Notes: generated by a model not told the origin, from the sequence alone. Shown: positions 21,401 through 29,924, numbered from the stretch's first letter. The stretch: 64,000 nucleotides of DNA from Saccharomycopsis malanga (GCA_004014935.1 CP025322.1:2418001-2482000), one strand, 5' to 3'. Program-made: numbers and translations.

Positions 21401-21682
21401 TCCATCGTAAATAACCAGAAAATCGTTCACAATATAGACATTCTAAGTATGGCTCAGATCATCAAAAAATTCACCCAGCTTGGCTACTCCAAATGCGCAA
21501 CCGAATTCATAAACGACATCAAGTTGCTTTTCAAAAATATCAGTGAATCAAAAGATACAACCCCTGACACCACCAAATTGAAAACAATTCTACAACCAAA
21601 GTTCATCAACGTCATCTATCCCATGCTCAATAGCCTCAAAAACTTGGAATACAGCATATTTGCTAAAGGCGGTCTAGCGTAA
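18425..21682 (+). CDS. NTO1: NTO1, PHD-finger subunit of the NuA3 histone acetyltransferase
   Basis: 1085-residue protein. At about residues 600-755 it carries the BRPF/Jade signature: PHD finger (CAICNDSECDNQNAIVFCDG, NIAVHQECYG), zinc knuckle (CEFC, LCALWIPE) and extended PHD (CFVCKQRQGACVQC, FHVTCAKRAG, then FCDRH). An EPC-type region precedes it (ISMTFLEREWHFL). Nto1 scaffolds NuA3 (catalytic Sas3), which acetylates H3K14 at transcribed chromatin; PHD fingers read methylated or free H3 tails. It is longer than the about 750-residue Saccharomyces protein, mainly through low-complexity N-terminal repeats: five DGSNNG units at about 85-115, KSDEKSDVKSD-type repeats at about 155-180, and NSEDYKNK repeats at about 420-460. 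The frame opens at a TTG at 18413; the first ATG is 18425 (MKQRHTGRKKGR). It is divergent from PKC1. Confidence 0.93.
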   Translation: MKQRHTGRKKGRLSRHIADSKHANQTAAIGYGDYDFEKPREEIDFERFYPDLDIKMPLGVYIIQNDEASDSVGVGGVDGSTDLDGSNNGDGSNNGDGSNNGDGSNNGDGSNNGDVSVLDLIKEDKLLSISEKKALIKQVDAPSWLDKLVYKFLDFSDEKSDEKSDVKSDVKSGQKSDEKSDKNIKLLLAKNPNIVATSKAELKESYRKLKNLEALKRSADNIDEFDNYTVYNKKRKFFHLLDDNVRSETHAPSASSSSVSLDSVQSTPTSSVDCPNQKLAIMSVSLISSGSGLKAENCVNRNGYHKSSTCSGDSSFVTPESIKYPYFVRKRIPKPSLDLLLETNPNRSYWQNRLVTQSYFAKIDQTGFDYVSNTNVLQAYLNNSSFKLANHESLSDIGNTEEMSSNAAVSDGTLDEISQLNSEDYKNNKVDQINSEDYKNKNKIDQLNKNLNNEDYKNKIAYLGFRCVYPQPRKATQTYIRETDYRTTDTFELDVFEEFAVAGNRDPKGFSLFRCLYDMDEQDDYLLSVINRKRIKSNSSYVAPEVFEISMTFLEREWHFLSKRIPRDSEPESDLKYQKAAEFVGLYGSDDGIGMAPENDQPCAICNDSECDNQNAIVFCDGCNIAVHQECYGVVFIPEGQWLCRRCMDSKRKRVACEFCPSLTGAFKQTDAGAWSHLLCALWIPELGLKSSIYMETVEGIERIPKSRWKLVCFVCKQRQGACVQCANKNCFQAFHVTCAKRAGLYLKMHGGVQAVVSNKKNLTAFCDRHLPHDHIHSAVEIKNNISKTRAYFAMLAHVQTASPKYKTFGDGISYYEHANILKKKNSRPVIASVKAFKDNNNAILRWQSKKGTPIAPHLFLEKLKKLLLFLHADDVDALAETLCKYWALKREWKAGPLIRALDHHNFSNVETSSDAVDRIKVNNILNNDIHKLIDISEDIIKRQKLSLQGYVKDLQNIESIHFPVSNLIKPIISKIVDIDTNQGKLLTAYKPSIVNNQKIVHNIDILSMAQIIKKFTQLGYSKCATEFINDIKLLFKNISESKDTTPDTTKLKTILQPKFINVIYPMLNSLKNLEYSIFAKGGLA

Positions 21683-21910
21683 TTGCTCGCCAAAGGTGCG
21701 ACTCTAAACGTTCTCTATTATTCCACCTCATTGTACTACTGTATATACCAAAAAACTCTATACTTTATTTCTTCTCACTTTCTGTTCTTATTTTGTTTCT
21801 TTTCTGGCATGGTTTCATAGGCTGAATTCTCTTTCCATTTGTATTTACATTGTGTTATTTTCTTCTGGACTTTATCCCACACGACTTTTTAATTTATCCT
21901 GTGTAAGATG

Positions 21911-22063
21911 GAGGCCACTGGGCCATTTCATTTGGAGCAATTTTTAGATATTGGTACCCAATTTGAATCGTCGACTGAGCATTATATTTTAGATATGGAA
22001 ATAGATAGACCACTGAGCCATTTGGCTCAGAGCACGGACCACTGAGATAAATGGCCCAGTGGC
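21911..22063 (+). repeat. SINE-B head scraps
   Basis: GAGGCCACTGGGCCATTTCA (21909), ACCACTGAGCCATTTGGCTC (22010) and an inverted AATGGCCCAGTGG (22048) are three partial SINE-B 5' ends close together. None has a body. Confidence 0.5.
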
Positions 22064-22480
22064 GATTTGAGAATATTATATAAATTTATAGCTAGGTATG
22101 AGTAGATTTGAACATGTTATAAAGAGTTTATGATGGTTTTATAGTGTTGGTTGTAGGAGGTTTGAATTTGGGTGATTATTATGAGTTTGTTGATAATAAT
22201 GAGATTTAAATATGAAATTGATCAGTAGATGATGTATAGAAGTGATGAAGCTAAAAATCAGATTTAAATACCAATTTGATCAGTAGATGATGTATAGAAG
22301 TGATGAAGCTAAAAATCAGATTTCAGGATATTATATAAAACTATAGCTGATAATTTTCATAATATTGCAAAGGCCTGATTGATAGGACCAGTCTTTTTAT
22401 AGTGTTGGTTGTAAGGGGTCTCAATTTTAAGCAATAATTATGAGCTTATCTGCTAATAAAAATCAGATTTAAATACCTAT
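22064..22480. repeat. NTO1-flanking segment, right copy
   Basis: Same orientation and content as 17206-17552: GGTATGAGTAGATTTGAACA, GTTTATGATGGTTTTATAGTG, and units with ATTGATCAGTAGATGATGTA, TAGAAGTGATGAAGCTAAA and AATCAGATTTAAATA. Here, too, a minus-strand SINE-B follows directly. Confidence 0.8.
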
Positions 22481-22487
22481 TTTTAAC

Positions 22488-22640
22488 ATCATATATTTCA
22501 AGCTCAGTACATATTAGTTTCGTATATACGTGCTATGTCTAAAGGGACTTGATAAATCCCAATAAAGGCCATCATAATATTCTCGCCCTTGTCAGCCAAG
22601 CCGTTTTCTCTTTTGAGCCAAATGGCCCAGTGGCTAAAAA
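22488..22640 (-). repeat. SINE-B, internally deleted minus-strand copy
   Basis: On the minus strand: a head with CCACTGGGCCATTTGGCTC and GAGAAAACGG, then an abrupt join to GAGAATATTATGAT, ATCAAGTCCCTTTAGACATAG, GCACGTATATACGAAACTAA and GAGCTTGAAATATATGATG. The B-box and body region are missing. A second minus-strand piece (22662-22745) covers only ACCGGGTTTTATCAAGTCCC and part of the body. Confidence 0.7.
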
Positions 22641-22803
22641 TAGTAATGACATTCGAGCCCACCATGTGTAAAGGGACTTGATAAAACCCGGTGGGAAAAG
22701 CCGGAACAAGTTCTTAAACTTGAAAAGTAAGCATTGTCCATGTCAAGATTTGGACATGTAAAATACTGAGGCGGATGGCTGAGCTACGAATAAATAGCGA
22801 AAC

Positions 22804-25425
22804 TCAGTCCACAGCTACTATGCAATGGCAATGGCAATCAGGAACAGGGCAAACAGCGTGGTTTTCAAACCATTCATCAGCATGTTTGGCATGCATTCCA
22901 TGGTTGCAATTCAAGCAGAAAGAGCCCCAATCTCTGAAATAGTCTTGATTGTTTTCTTTGGATTCGCTGTAGCGGATTGGGGCGCCCAAGGAATACAAGC
23001 AGATTGCACATTTGGGCAAGGAGGCGCCGCAGACACAGGTGACGGTGTTTTTATCTTTTTTAGGCTGGTGTTTTTTCGGGACTTGTTTTTTGTGGAAGGA
23101 TTGCTTTTTGCTGTGTAGAAGATGAGAGATGTCACGGTCGCATTGGATGCACTTCAAGTATAGCTGGCGGTCTTTTTTCTTGAGAAAGTACTGGGAATTG
23201 CAGTCGAGCTCGGAAGATCTAGAATGGTGGTCGGGATCGTTGTTAGGATTGTACAAGTAATTTCGAGACAATTTTCTTCTAGCAATATCGAACTTTGCGC
23301 GTATTTTGAAGAGTTTCCAGCTGTTGAGGAGGTCGCAGTAGGAGGAGATCCAGTTGTTTGCTCTGACATCGTCGAAAAAGCGGGGCACAGCAAAGACACT
23401 GATCAAGGCCACGGTTTGCACGTCGCTGTATCTGTCGTTGTACGCTTGGAGCAACGAGACACCCTTACGGGTGAGGCCAGTGAGCATGATGCCCTCGGGG
23501 TTTCCGGAGCGGATGACCTCTTTGGTGACGGACTTGAGATACTGGGTCAACTTGTCGTCAGGCAAGAACTTCAAGGCAATTAGCAACTTTTCTTTCAAGG
23601 CTAGCGACGGCTCTTCGAGGACATCCTGCCAGTTTCCGTCAGTGAGATATGCAAAGATTGCTCTTAGGTACGGCGACGGCAAGTTGCGGGACAACTTACG
23701 GCACTGTTCTTTCCACAAAGGCTCGTACTCCATGTCGTCGATTTTCTCGTTGTTGAGATTATGGAAGCCCATCATTGCTGCGGCGATGATCCGCAAATCC
23801 AAATAGCCCTCCTGGACAGACTCGTCGGGGACGGTGCTGAGGATCTCGACAGCTCGCAAGACATCGCCCTGGAACACACACAAGCCGGCTGCTTTCTCGT
23901 AGTACCGTAGCGAGATGAGCTTGGCAATCTTGGCATCAAACTCGTGTTTAGTAATGTACCAGCCGCAGCTGAACAAGCAGTATTTGCGCTCGACGGACTT
24001 GCTGGTCTCGCAGTGGACCGTGGACATGTAGCGGTTTCCAGGTTTGTGGACTAGATCGAGGATATTCTTGAGAGTGGCCAAGAACAAGTCCTGGGGGGAT
24101 TTCGATGTTTTCGACTTGGTTTTGAACAATGCAGCGTTGAGTCGTTTCTGCTCGTCTTTGACAATCTCCAGGAGCCCGTCCCATATGTTGTAGATGCCCT
24201 CGAAGCTGATGTTGAGGCCGTTTTGCACCGTCAACTGCTTGACGCAGTTTTCGTTCGAGTAGTAGAGCCATTTCCAGCAGATGCGGAGCTGCTCGTAGTT
24301 GGAGTTGAGATAGCTGTCGTCTCGGATGTACGACTTGTTGAACTGGGAGAACAACTCGGAGTTTTGGTACAAATTGGTGAGATTGTAGTCCTTCACAGCC
24401 CGTTTGTACATTACCGAAGCAATATCGTTCTGTAGCACCTGGTGGGCAGGCTTGAGGTCGCTTTCGACGTTCTCGTCCTTGTTTTCGTCCCTGTCGCTCG
24501 TTTCGATCAAAAGATCGTTGCCCAGGCCGATGACGATTGAGTTGTAATTGTTAAACTGCACAGCCTTGTCGCCGTCAATAATAGCCATCTTCGCCACCTT
24601 GCCCGACAACTTGAGGGCAACCATCGACCCGTAGCCTTCGCTTCTGCAATAATCAAACGAAACCAACCGGCTGCCGTCGTGGATGTCTTTGACTTTGCTT
24701 ACAAACAAACTGTCAATGTTGTCCCTCAAGCCGCTGTCCACCTCCAACACCTCGTAGCCAAAGTTCCACCGTTTGAGCAAGCTGTCGGCCTTGGTGGGCT
24801 GGTGCAACGTCGTGAGCTCGTTGGCCCAGGGACAAAACCGGTAGCACGGCTCAATGTTCTTTTTGATGTACGAGTCGTCGTTGAACATGTTCTCCAACTC
24901 AATCACCGGCGCCGTTTTGAATTTGCTCAAATACCGTCTGTCGTAGATGGCAATGTTGCCGCTCTTGTCGTTGCTCACGCAGGAGAAGAAATAGTCGTCA
25001 AAAGGGCCTACGTCTAGATAGTTGGTATATATGGTCGACAAGGAGTACACAGTCAGTTTGGCCAGCGCCCTGAGATCCACTTCTTTGATGCCGCCTGAAA
25101 CGCCCGCCAAAAGACTCTTGGCCGTCACAAACTTGAGCGAATGGATGCTGTCATTACTGAGATAGCTACGATAATTACGTGTTTGCTCCGGATCCTCGTA
25201 TACGTGCACGCCGTGATGGTTTTTCAACTTTTCTAGTCCCACTGCCAAAACTGCGCCTTCTGGAGAAAACGCCAAACAACTACTCACTCGCGAATGGCTG
25301 GTTTTGAGCTCTATAGCATCCATTTCTGGCTTGGTGATATCAAACACACTCGGATATTGCTTGTTGTTTGCTGCCACCAAGCCAAACCGCCTTCTACAAT
25401 AATCTACACAGTTTACATCCAACAT
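22804..25425 (-). CDS. SEA4: SEA4 / Mios, SEACAT (GATOR2) subunit of TORC1 control
   Basis: 873-residue protein. The N-terminal about 350 residues form WD40-type repeats (SSCLAFSPEGAVLAVGLEK, DSIHSLKFV, SGNIAIYDRRYL, GYGSMVALKLSG). An alpha-solenoid middle follows (about 380-740; KAAGLCVFQGDVLRAVEIL). The C-terminus is the hallmark zinc-binding module of Mios/Sea4 at about residues 790-870: CVCGASLPKCAICLYSLG, then FCLNCNHGMHAKHADEWF and HAVCPVPDCHCHC. Sea4 with Sea2, Sea3, Seh1 and Sec13 forms SEACAT at the vacuole, which opposes the Npr2/3 GAP complex and so keeps TORC1 active. The open frame begins at a GTG at 25452; the first ATG is 25425 (MLDVNCVDYCRRRFGLVA). Length is close to animal Mios (about 875). 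Confidence 0.9.
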   Translation of the reverse strand: MLDVNCVDYCRRRFGLVAANNKQYPSVFDITKPEMDAIELKTSHSRVSSCLAFSPEGAVLAVGLEKLKNHHGVHVYEDPEQTRNYRSYLSNDSIHSLKFVTAKSLLAGVSGGIKEVDLRALAKLTVYSLSTIYTNYLDVGPFDDYFFSCVSNDKSGNIAIYDRRYLSKFKTAPVIELENMFNDDSYIKKNIEPCYRFCPWANELTTLHQPTKADSLLKRWNFGYEVLEVDSGLRDNIDSLFVSKVKDIHDGSRLVSFDYCRSEGYGSMVALKLSGKVAKMAIIDGDKAVQFNNYNSIVIGLGNDLLIETSDRDENKDENVESDLKPAHQVLQNDIASVMYKRAVKDYNLTNLYQNSELFSQFNKSYIRDDSYLNSNYEQLRICWKWLYYSNENCVKQLTVQNGLNISFEGIYNIWDGLLEIVKDEQKRLNAALFKTKSKTSKSPQDLFLATLKNILDLVHKPGNRYMSTVHCETSKSVERKYCLFSCGWYITKHEFDAKIAKLISLRYYEKAAGLCVFQGDVLRAVEILSTVPDESVQEGYLDLRIIAAAMMGFHNLNNEKIDDMEYEPLWKEQCRKLSRNLPSPYLRAIFAYLTDGNWQDVLEEPSLALKEKLLIALKFLPDDKLTQYLKSVTKEVIRSGNPEGIMLTGLTRKGVSLLQAYNDRYSDVQTVALISVFAVPRFFDDVRANNWISSYCDLLNSWKLFKIRAKFDIARRKLSRNYLYNPNNDPDHHSRSSELDCNSQYFLKKKDRQLYLKCIQCDRDISHLLHSKKQSFHKKQVPKKHQPKKDKNTVTCVCGASLPKCAICLYSLGAPIRYSESKENNQDYFRDWGSFCLNCNHGMHAKHADEWFENHAVCPVPDCHCHCIVAVD

Positions 25426-25488
25426 AAACGACCTCAAATTCAACTCCTTCACCTCTTTCTCCTCATATTGTTAGTCTTCTTTCCTCAA

Positions 25489-25725
25489 ATGTTCCCTGAA
25501 TATCCCTCACTTACCATTCCCGAGGAATATAAATTCACATGCTTGCAATTCGTCCCTATCGAAACAAAATACTGCTCGCTGGAACTCCCCCACTCATGCG
25601 CCGTGATAATACTAGCCATTCTTCTTATTTGCCCTAATCTCCTACTTGTTTGGTGTATTAAACCTCATCGTATTGACTTGTATAGAGATAATGGTCGATT
25701 GGCGGGTAAGCCTGGGCCTAAGTAA
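25489..25725 (+). CDS. Possible 78-residue single-pass membrane protein
   Basis: A short frame from ATG 25489 to a stop at 25723-25725 encodes a protein with one strongly hydrophobic segment (about residues 38-58, VIILAILLICPNLLLVW). A basic segment follows (KPHRIDLYRDNGRLAGKPGPK), as in tail-type membrane proteins with a cytosolic positive side. Its ATG is only 63 bp from the divergent SEA4 ATG, so the two would share a very compact promoter. I do not recognise the family. A chance frame is possible, since intergenic sequence here is AT-rich; conservation would decide. Confidence 0.35.
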   Translation: MFPEYPSLTIPEEYKFTCLQFVPIETKYCSLELPHSCAVIILAILLICPNLLLVWCIKPHRIDLYRDNGRLAGKPGPK

Positions 25726-25734
25726 TATCAAATA

Positions 25735-26268
25735 ACAGTGATGTTTTACTAGTAATTTCGAATAACTATTAATAAGGGTTATTACTAGTAATATCAAATA
25801 ACAATTAATATATGTTTTACTAGTGATATCAAATAACTAGTAATATCGACTAACAACTAATATATGTTTCAATAGTGATATCAAATAACTATTAATATAT
25901 GTTTTACTAGTGATATCAAATAACCTATATATTTTATTACTAAAATTATCAAATAACTATTAATATGGGTTATTACTAGTAATATCAAATAACTATTAAT
26001 ATGGGTTATTACTATTAATATCGAGTAACTATTAATACATGTTTTACTAGTAATATCAAATAACTATTAATATGGGTTATTACTATTAATATCGAGTAAC
26101 TATTAATACATGTTTTACTAGTGATATCAAATAACTATTAATATGGGTTATTACTATTAATATCGAGTAACTATTAATACATGTTTTACTAGTGATATCA
26201 AATAACTATTAATATGGGTTATTACTAGTAATATCAAATAACCTATATAATTTATTATTAAAATTATC
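25735..26268. repeat. ~36-bp minisatellite (TATCAAATAACTATTAATA)
   Basis: About 14 units built from (A/T)ATATCAAATAACTATTAAT, ATGGGTTATTACTA and ATGTTTTACTAGT. A higher-order pattern of about 72 bp repeats in the middle (alternating GGGTTATTACTATTAATATC and CATGTTTTACTAGTGATATC). A further piece lies at 26690-26775, beyond the SINE/LINE insertion at 26271-26678, so those elements inserted into the array. Confidence 0.85.
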
Positions 26269-26270
26269 AA

Positions 26271-26472
26271 CTGAACGTGGTTTCCACAGGCAAGTGCAAC
26301 TGTCTGAAATACGACCTAGATCAAAGTCTAGTGCTTACTTTCCAACCCATCGGGTGTGAAGATTATGATCAAGAGGATATTATTGGGCTTTACCAAGTCC
26401 CCTTAGACATAGCGCGTATATACGGAACTGATATGTACTGGGCTTGAAATATATGATATTATTATTATTAAA
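26271..26472 (+). repeat. SINE-B, headless plus-strand copy
   Basis: Starts CTGAACGTGGTTTCCACAGG, then GCAAGTGCAACTGTCTG, CTAGATCAAAGTCTAG, CTTTACCAAGTCCCCTTAG, GCGCGTATATACGGAACTG, GGGCTTGAAATATATG and ATTATTATTATT. No tRNA-like head. It abuts an inverted LINE 3' end. Confidence 0.8.
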
Positions 26473-26678
26473 AGTAATGATAAAAAATGTTGTTGGGGCC
26501 GGCTAGGGGCAGACCTCAGCTTGTTATCTTGGTCCTGATGATACTACTTGTGTTGAGTATCCAGTGGCCTTTTCCAAATAGGAGAGCAAACCTTCAGCTA
26601 TCGGTTTGTCATTAATCAAGTTCAGAACCATGTCTGAGCTCATGTTATGTTCTTCTTGCTCAATTGTCCATTTCCTGC
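26473..26678 (-). mobile_element. LINE 3'-end fragment (inverted)
   Basis: The reverse complement matches the LINE at 54360-54590: GAGCAAGAAGAACATAACAT, TCAGACATGGTTCTGAACTT, CTCAACACAAGTAGTATCATC, GAGGTCTGCCCCTAGCC. It encodes the ORF2 C-terminus (DMVLNLINDK, IAEGLLSYLEKATG, QVVSSGPR then stop) plus the start of the 3' UTR, with AACATTTTTTATCATTACTTTT at the very end. A 5'-truncated copy is the usual product of target-primed reverse transcription. Confidence 0.8.
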
Positions 26679-27276
26679 ATGTATCAAATAAAATTAATAA
26701 GGGTTATTACTAGTAATATCAAATAACCTATATAATTTATTACTAAAATTATCAAATAACCTAAATATTTTGTTACTAAGGATCTCTTATATTCACAACA
26801 AATGTTCTTTTATCAAGATATCTCTACAAATGTTCTTTTATCAAAATATCTCTTGATTCCATGTCATTTCTTGAATATCCGTACTCATTATATAATATGT
26901 TATATGGCCCAGTAAATATCAAGCTCTGGGCTGAGTATTTTGTAGCCTTTGAGTTGAGTAGTTTAGCAGATACTAGTCTTGGAAAAGAAAAAACCCTGTC
27001 AGAATAGTTTAGGTTGTACTCTCGTACAAGACAAAAAGACCCAAACAAATCCATAAACTTGTCACTTGATTGTCTTTCTAATGCCATCCTCGCTGATTCT
27101 CATTTTCCAACAACAGTTCTCACACTTACAAGCAATCACCACGTAAAATCATCAAATATATAGACTAAGCAACAAATATACAAATCATAAAAAGCAAAAT
27201 GAAAACAAAATAAAAATAATTAATGAATATTAGACATAAAAGCTTAAAACATAACGTAAAAGAAATCTAAAAAGAA
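26679..27276. other. Interval downstream of RTG3
   Basis: Contains the end of the split minisatellite (26690-26775) and a short direct repeat (TACAAATGTTCTTTTATCAA-like, twice near 26800-26845). A minus-strand 87-codon frame at 26824-27087 has an ATG and ordinary composition, but no recognisable motif. No feature is called for it. Confidence 0.4.
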
Positions 27277-27300
27277 GGGGGGGGGGGGGGGGGGGGGGGG
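27277..27300. repeat. Homopolymer of 24 G
   Basis: Unbroken run of G in an otherwise AT-rich region, 145 bp past the RTG3 stop (so poly(C) in the RTG3 3' UTR sense). The length is as given in the assembly and could be a sequencing estimate. Confidence 0.9.
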
Positions 27301-27510
27301 AAATTAATATCAAAAAAATCATTATATAAAACCATCATTCAACGTATCATCGTTAAATGTGCTGAATTTAATATCAAAAAAATCATTATATAAAACCATC
27401 ATTCAACGTATCATCGTTAAATTTACCAAAACTAATATCAAAAAATCATTGCATAGAACCATCATTCAACACGGTATCGTTAAATGTACCAAAATTAATA
27501 TCAAAGTTGG
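27301..27510 (-). repeat. Tandem triplication of the RTG3 3' coding end
   Basis: Three units of about 64 bp. Each contains (A)TTAATATCAAA(A)AAATCATT and AACCATCATTCAACG(T)ATC, then TCGTTAAAT. The right-hand unit is the actual last about 19 codons of RTG3 with its stop. The middle and left units lie in the 3' UTR yet still read, on the minus strand, as FNDDTLNDGFI followed by a stop, close to the real ending FNDTVLNDGSMQ. Confidence 0.85.
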
Positions 27511-28609
27511 CATCCTGTTGCAAGTTTTGTTTATGAAAGGCTTCGTTAGGATTCATTTGCTGCAATTCCTTAATTTTCTCAATAATGTCCAATCTTCTCT
27601 GTCGCTGGGTTTCTATAACTTTATTGAGCGCGTTTATGTACTCTACGGTTTTTGTTAATATGGTAGCTTTATTTGGTTTTGCATCTTTACCATTCTCGTC
27701 ATAAAGCAACATCATAGGAGGCACCATTTTGCTCAAATCTTTTATTCTTTCCTTGATGTGGTCTCTTCTTCTTCGTTCTACGGCATTATGAAACTCTCTT
27801 CTGCGTTTCAACTTGTCATCTTTGCTCAAGGGTTGCTTAGGTAACGAGTGCACTTGGTTACTAGGCGATCGTACCAATGGGGTTAATGAGCCCGTATTGC
27901 TGTTCGAATGAGCCAAGGAAATGGCAGTAGGAGAACTCAAAGAGCCATATTGGTCAAACGACTCTCCATATGAGGAAGGAGACAAGGCAAGATGCGCATT
28001 GTTGGTATTATGGTTTGCATTGTTTCCTGTGAAATATGTCGGTTGTGCCATTGGTGACAACATGTTATTGTGCGTGTTGTTCAACTTCAAGTTGGCGCTT
28101 TGAGCATCGGGAGAAAAGTATTGGCTATTTAGAAAATCAGAAAGATTGCTGTTCATTTTGTTCCCATCATTATAAGATATGGAAATGCTTCGGCTATTCA
28201 CATTGGCATTGGTAGCTTCATTGGTAGCATTGTTAGTGCTGAAGACATCTCCATTACCCGTTGTATTGTTCATATTCAATGGGATTCCAATATCCACCGG
28301 AAGCTCCAACTCTTGGTTGGCTGCAGGCTGCTGCTGGTCCGGTGCCACCTCTGCATACAGGTACCCCCCGGCGGACGCGTCTCCGGAACCAGCCACTGTG
28401 CCGGTGGCGGCATCCGTACTGGTTTCCGCACCTCCATTAAGTCCGATCATCTTGAACAAGTCTAGCTGGTCCGCCGCCGATAAGTGGTTAAACGGTTCCC
28501 CATTAATGATATTGTTCCAAGCCGCCATATCTGAATTGGCGTTTGTGTTGCTGTTGTTCACATTGGGATTTTTGCCTTCAAATGATTCAAAATTGATAAA
28601 ATCGTCCAT
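27446..28609 (-). CDS. RTG3: bHLH-Zip transcription factor, Rtg3-like
   Basis: 387-residue protein. The DNA-binding domain is near residues 280-350: basic region RRREFHNAVERRRRDHIKER, helix 1 IKDLSKMVPP, loop LLYDENGKDAKPNKATIL, helix 2 TKTVEYINALNKVIETQRQR, then a leucine/isoleucine-spaced zipper (LDIIEKIKELQQM). The FHNAVERRRR and ENGK..KPNKATIL features are those of fungal Rtg3, which with Rtg1 binds GTCAC boxes and activates mitochondria-to-nucleus retrograde and anaplerotic genes. The long N-terminus is Asn/Ser-rich with an acidic start (MDDFINFESFEG), a plausible activation region. The frame opens at a TTG at 28633; the first ATG is 28609. The C-terminal coding end is tandemly copied downstream. 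Confidence 0.82.
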   Translation of the reverse strand: MDDFINFESFEGKNPNVNNSNTNANSDMAAWNNIINGEPFNHLSAADQLDLFKMIGLNGGAETSTDAATGTVAGSGDASAGGYLYAEVAPDQQQPAANQELELPVDIGIPLNMNNTTGNGDVFSTNNATNEATNANVNSRSISISYNDGNKMNSNLSDFLNSQYFSPDAQSANLKLNNTHNNMLSPMAQPTYFTGNNANHNTNNAHLALSPSSYGESFDQYGSLSSPTAISLAHSNSNTGSLTPLVRSPSNQVHSLPKQPLSKDDKLKRRREFHNAVERRRRDHIKERIKDLSKMVPPMMLLYDENGKDAKPNKATILTKTVEYINALNKVIETQRQRRLDIIEKIKELQQMNPNEAFHKQNLQQDANFDINFGTFNDTVLNDGSMQ

Positions 28610-29164
28610 CACCGCTGGTTCTATCTCTTTCAAAGCTTCTCTATTTCACGTTGTATTATTCAATTTGTGTCTCTGAGTTGACAATATTTTAGCTGATTGC
28701 CATGACCCGGTTTCTCTCTAGCAAATTTGTTAACCGCCGTTATACCTTGCTGCTCTCAAGCTTTTAGAAATAAACCTTGTTCTTTTCCCTCCCTCTATTT
28801 TTGGCTCTTCCGGCCTTACAATAATGTTACGGAGAAAAACAAAAAAAATATTTCCATTCTGTCATATGACATAATTGAAATGAGCTCGTGGGTCCTGCAT
28901 GGGAATGCATGGGAATGCAGTGAGGTGCTTTCAAGAAGATTCAATAAGTAGAGTACTACTTAAGTTTAGTACATGTAGAGTTGGGAAAATAGGGAAAAGT
29001 TGAAAGTTGTTTTGATCCATTAGTAGAGAAAAGATAATTGTAGTATGTCATTGTGATGGTTTATCCATATAAAAGGATAGAGCATCAACAATGTGTAAGT
29101 AATAGAGGCTGCTCTATTTCGTGCTGGAATGTCTTTTTTTGGAGCTAGTTGTAAATATTAATTA

Positions 29165-29365
29165 ATATTATAAGCTGAGCTCGCGGTTGGCTCAGTTGCT
29201 AGTGCTGTTGGAGAAAAGAAAAAGACTTGAATCAATAAATGATGAGTAATTGAGTGAAAAGATTATGATGACTGGACATGATTCGGTTTTGTCAACTAGG
29301 TTTTACCAAGTCTGTGTAGAAATGAGGGTATATGGAACAGATATGTACTGATAATTTTTATCATT
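29165..29365 (+). repeat. SINE-B, internally deleted plus-strand copy
   Basis: Head GGTTGGCTCAGTTGCTAGTG then TTGGAGAAAAGAAAAAGACTT, a jump to GATTATGATGACTGGACATG, then TAGGTTTTACCAAGTCTG and ACAGATATGTACTGATAATT. The divergent 3' module suggests an old copy. An inverted tail (TATTTCGAGCCCAGTAAATC) abuts it at 29379. Confidence 0.65.
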
Positions 29366-29924
29366 ATTAATAATATCACATATTTCGAGCCCAGTAAATC
29401 TCAGTTTAGTAAATACGGGACTAGTTGAAACTTTGGACTTTAATAGTAAAGATGTAGTTAGAAGGCTGAATAAAGTTTCAACAACATAGAGATGATTGTC
29501 CTTCGCAATGTTTTAACATTATACAATCAATTTACATGATAATTTTTTTTATAATCTAGATGGGACATTCATTATTCGTTAGTTTTGTTCATAAATTAAA
29601 AGATATGTAATACGGATTTGTATTGAACGGAAAATGGGTAATACGAATATAAAAAGAATAAAAGATGTCTAAAATAAAGAAGAAAATAGAGCCGCGGGTA
29701 GTGATTGGAACAATAAGATGTTTAAAAGGGTAATCGAATGCTATATACCACAGTGTGAACTCTTACAGATTATGAAACAATAGAAAATGTCAATGGCGTG
29801 AGTATTGACTGATAAGTCTAGCCAATAAGAGTTGGTAAATAAATCAAGTATTGCAGAGAGAGCAACTCTAAGTAGAGCAAACGTAGAATATGGGGTCAAT
29901 GTATCTAGTCAACCAGACCATAGG

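Larger units (their letters stand above)
21683..22803. other. Interval between convergent NTO1 and SEA4
   Basis: No supportable gene. T-rich sequence follows the NTO1 stop. Then come SINE-B head scraps in both orientations (21911-22063), the right copy of the NTO1-flanking minisatellite (22064-22480) and two minus-strand SINE-B pieces (22488-22745). Confidence 0.6.

Noticed and set aside
26890-26935. A further SINE-B copy (ATGGCCCAGTAAATATCA)
   Set aside because: The resemblance is limited to about 12 bases and mixes head and tail words; likely chance.
26824-27087. An 87-residue gene on the minus strand
   Set aside because: It has an ATG and ordinary composition but no motif, and it overlaps a short direct repeat at its 3' end; not enough to call.
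13473-28609. A functional cluster for TORC1/nutrient signalling (PKC1, SEA4, RTG3)
   Set aside because: The genes have mixed orientations, kilobase gaps and unrelated neighbours (NTO1, HNT1, RAD24); chance synteny is enough.
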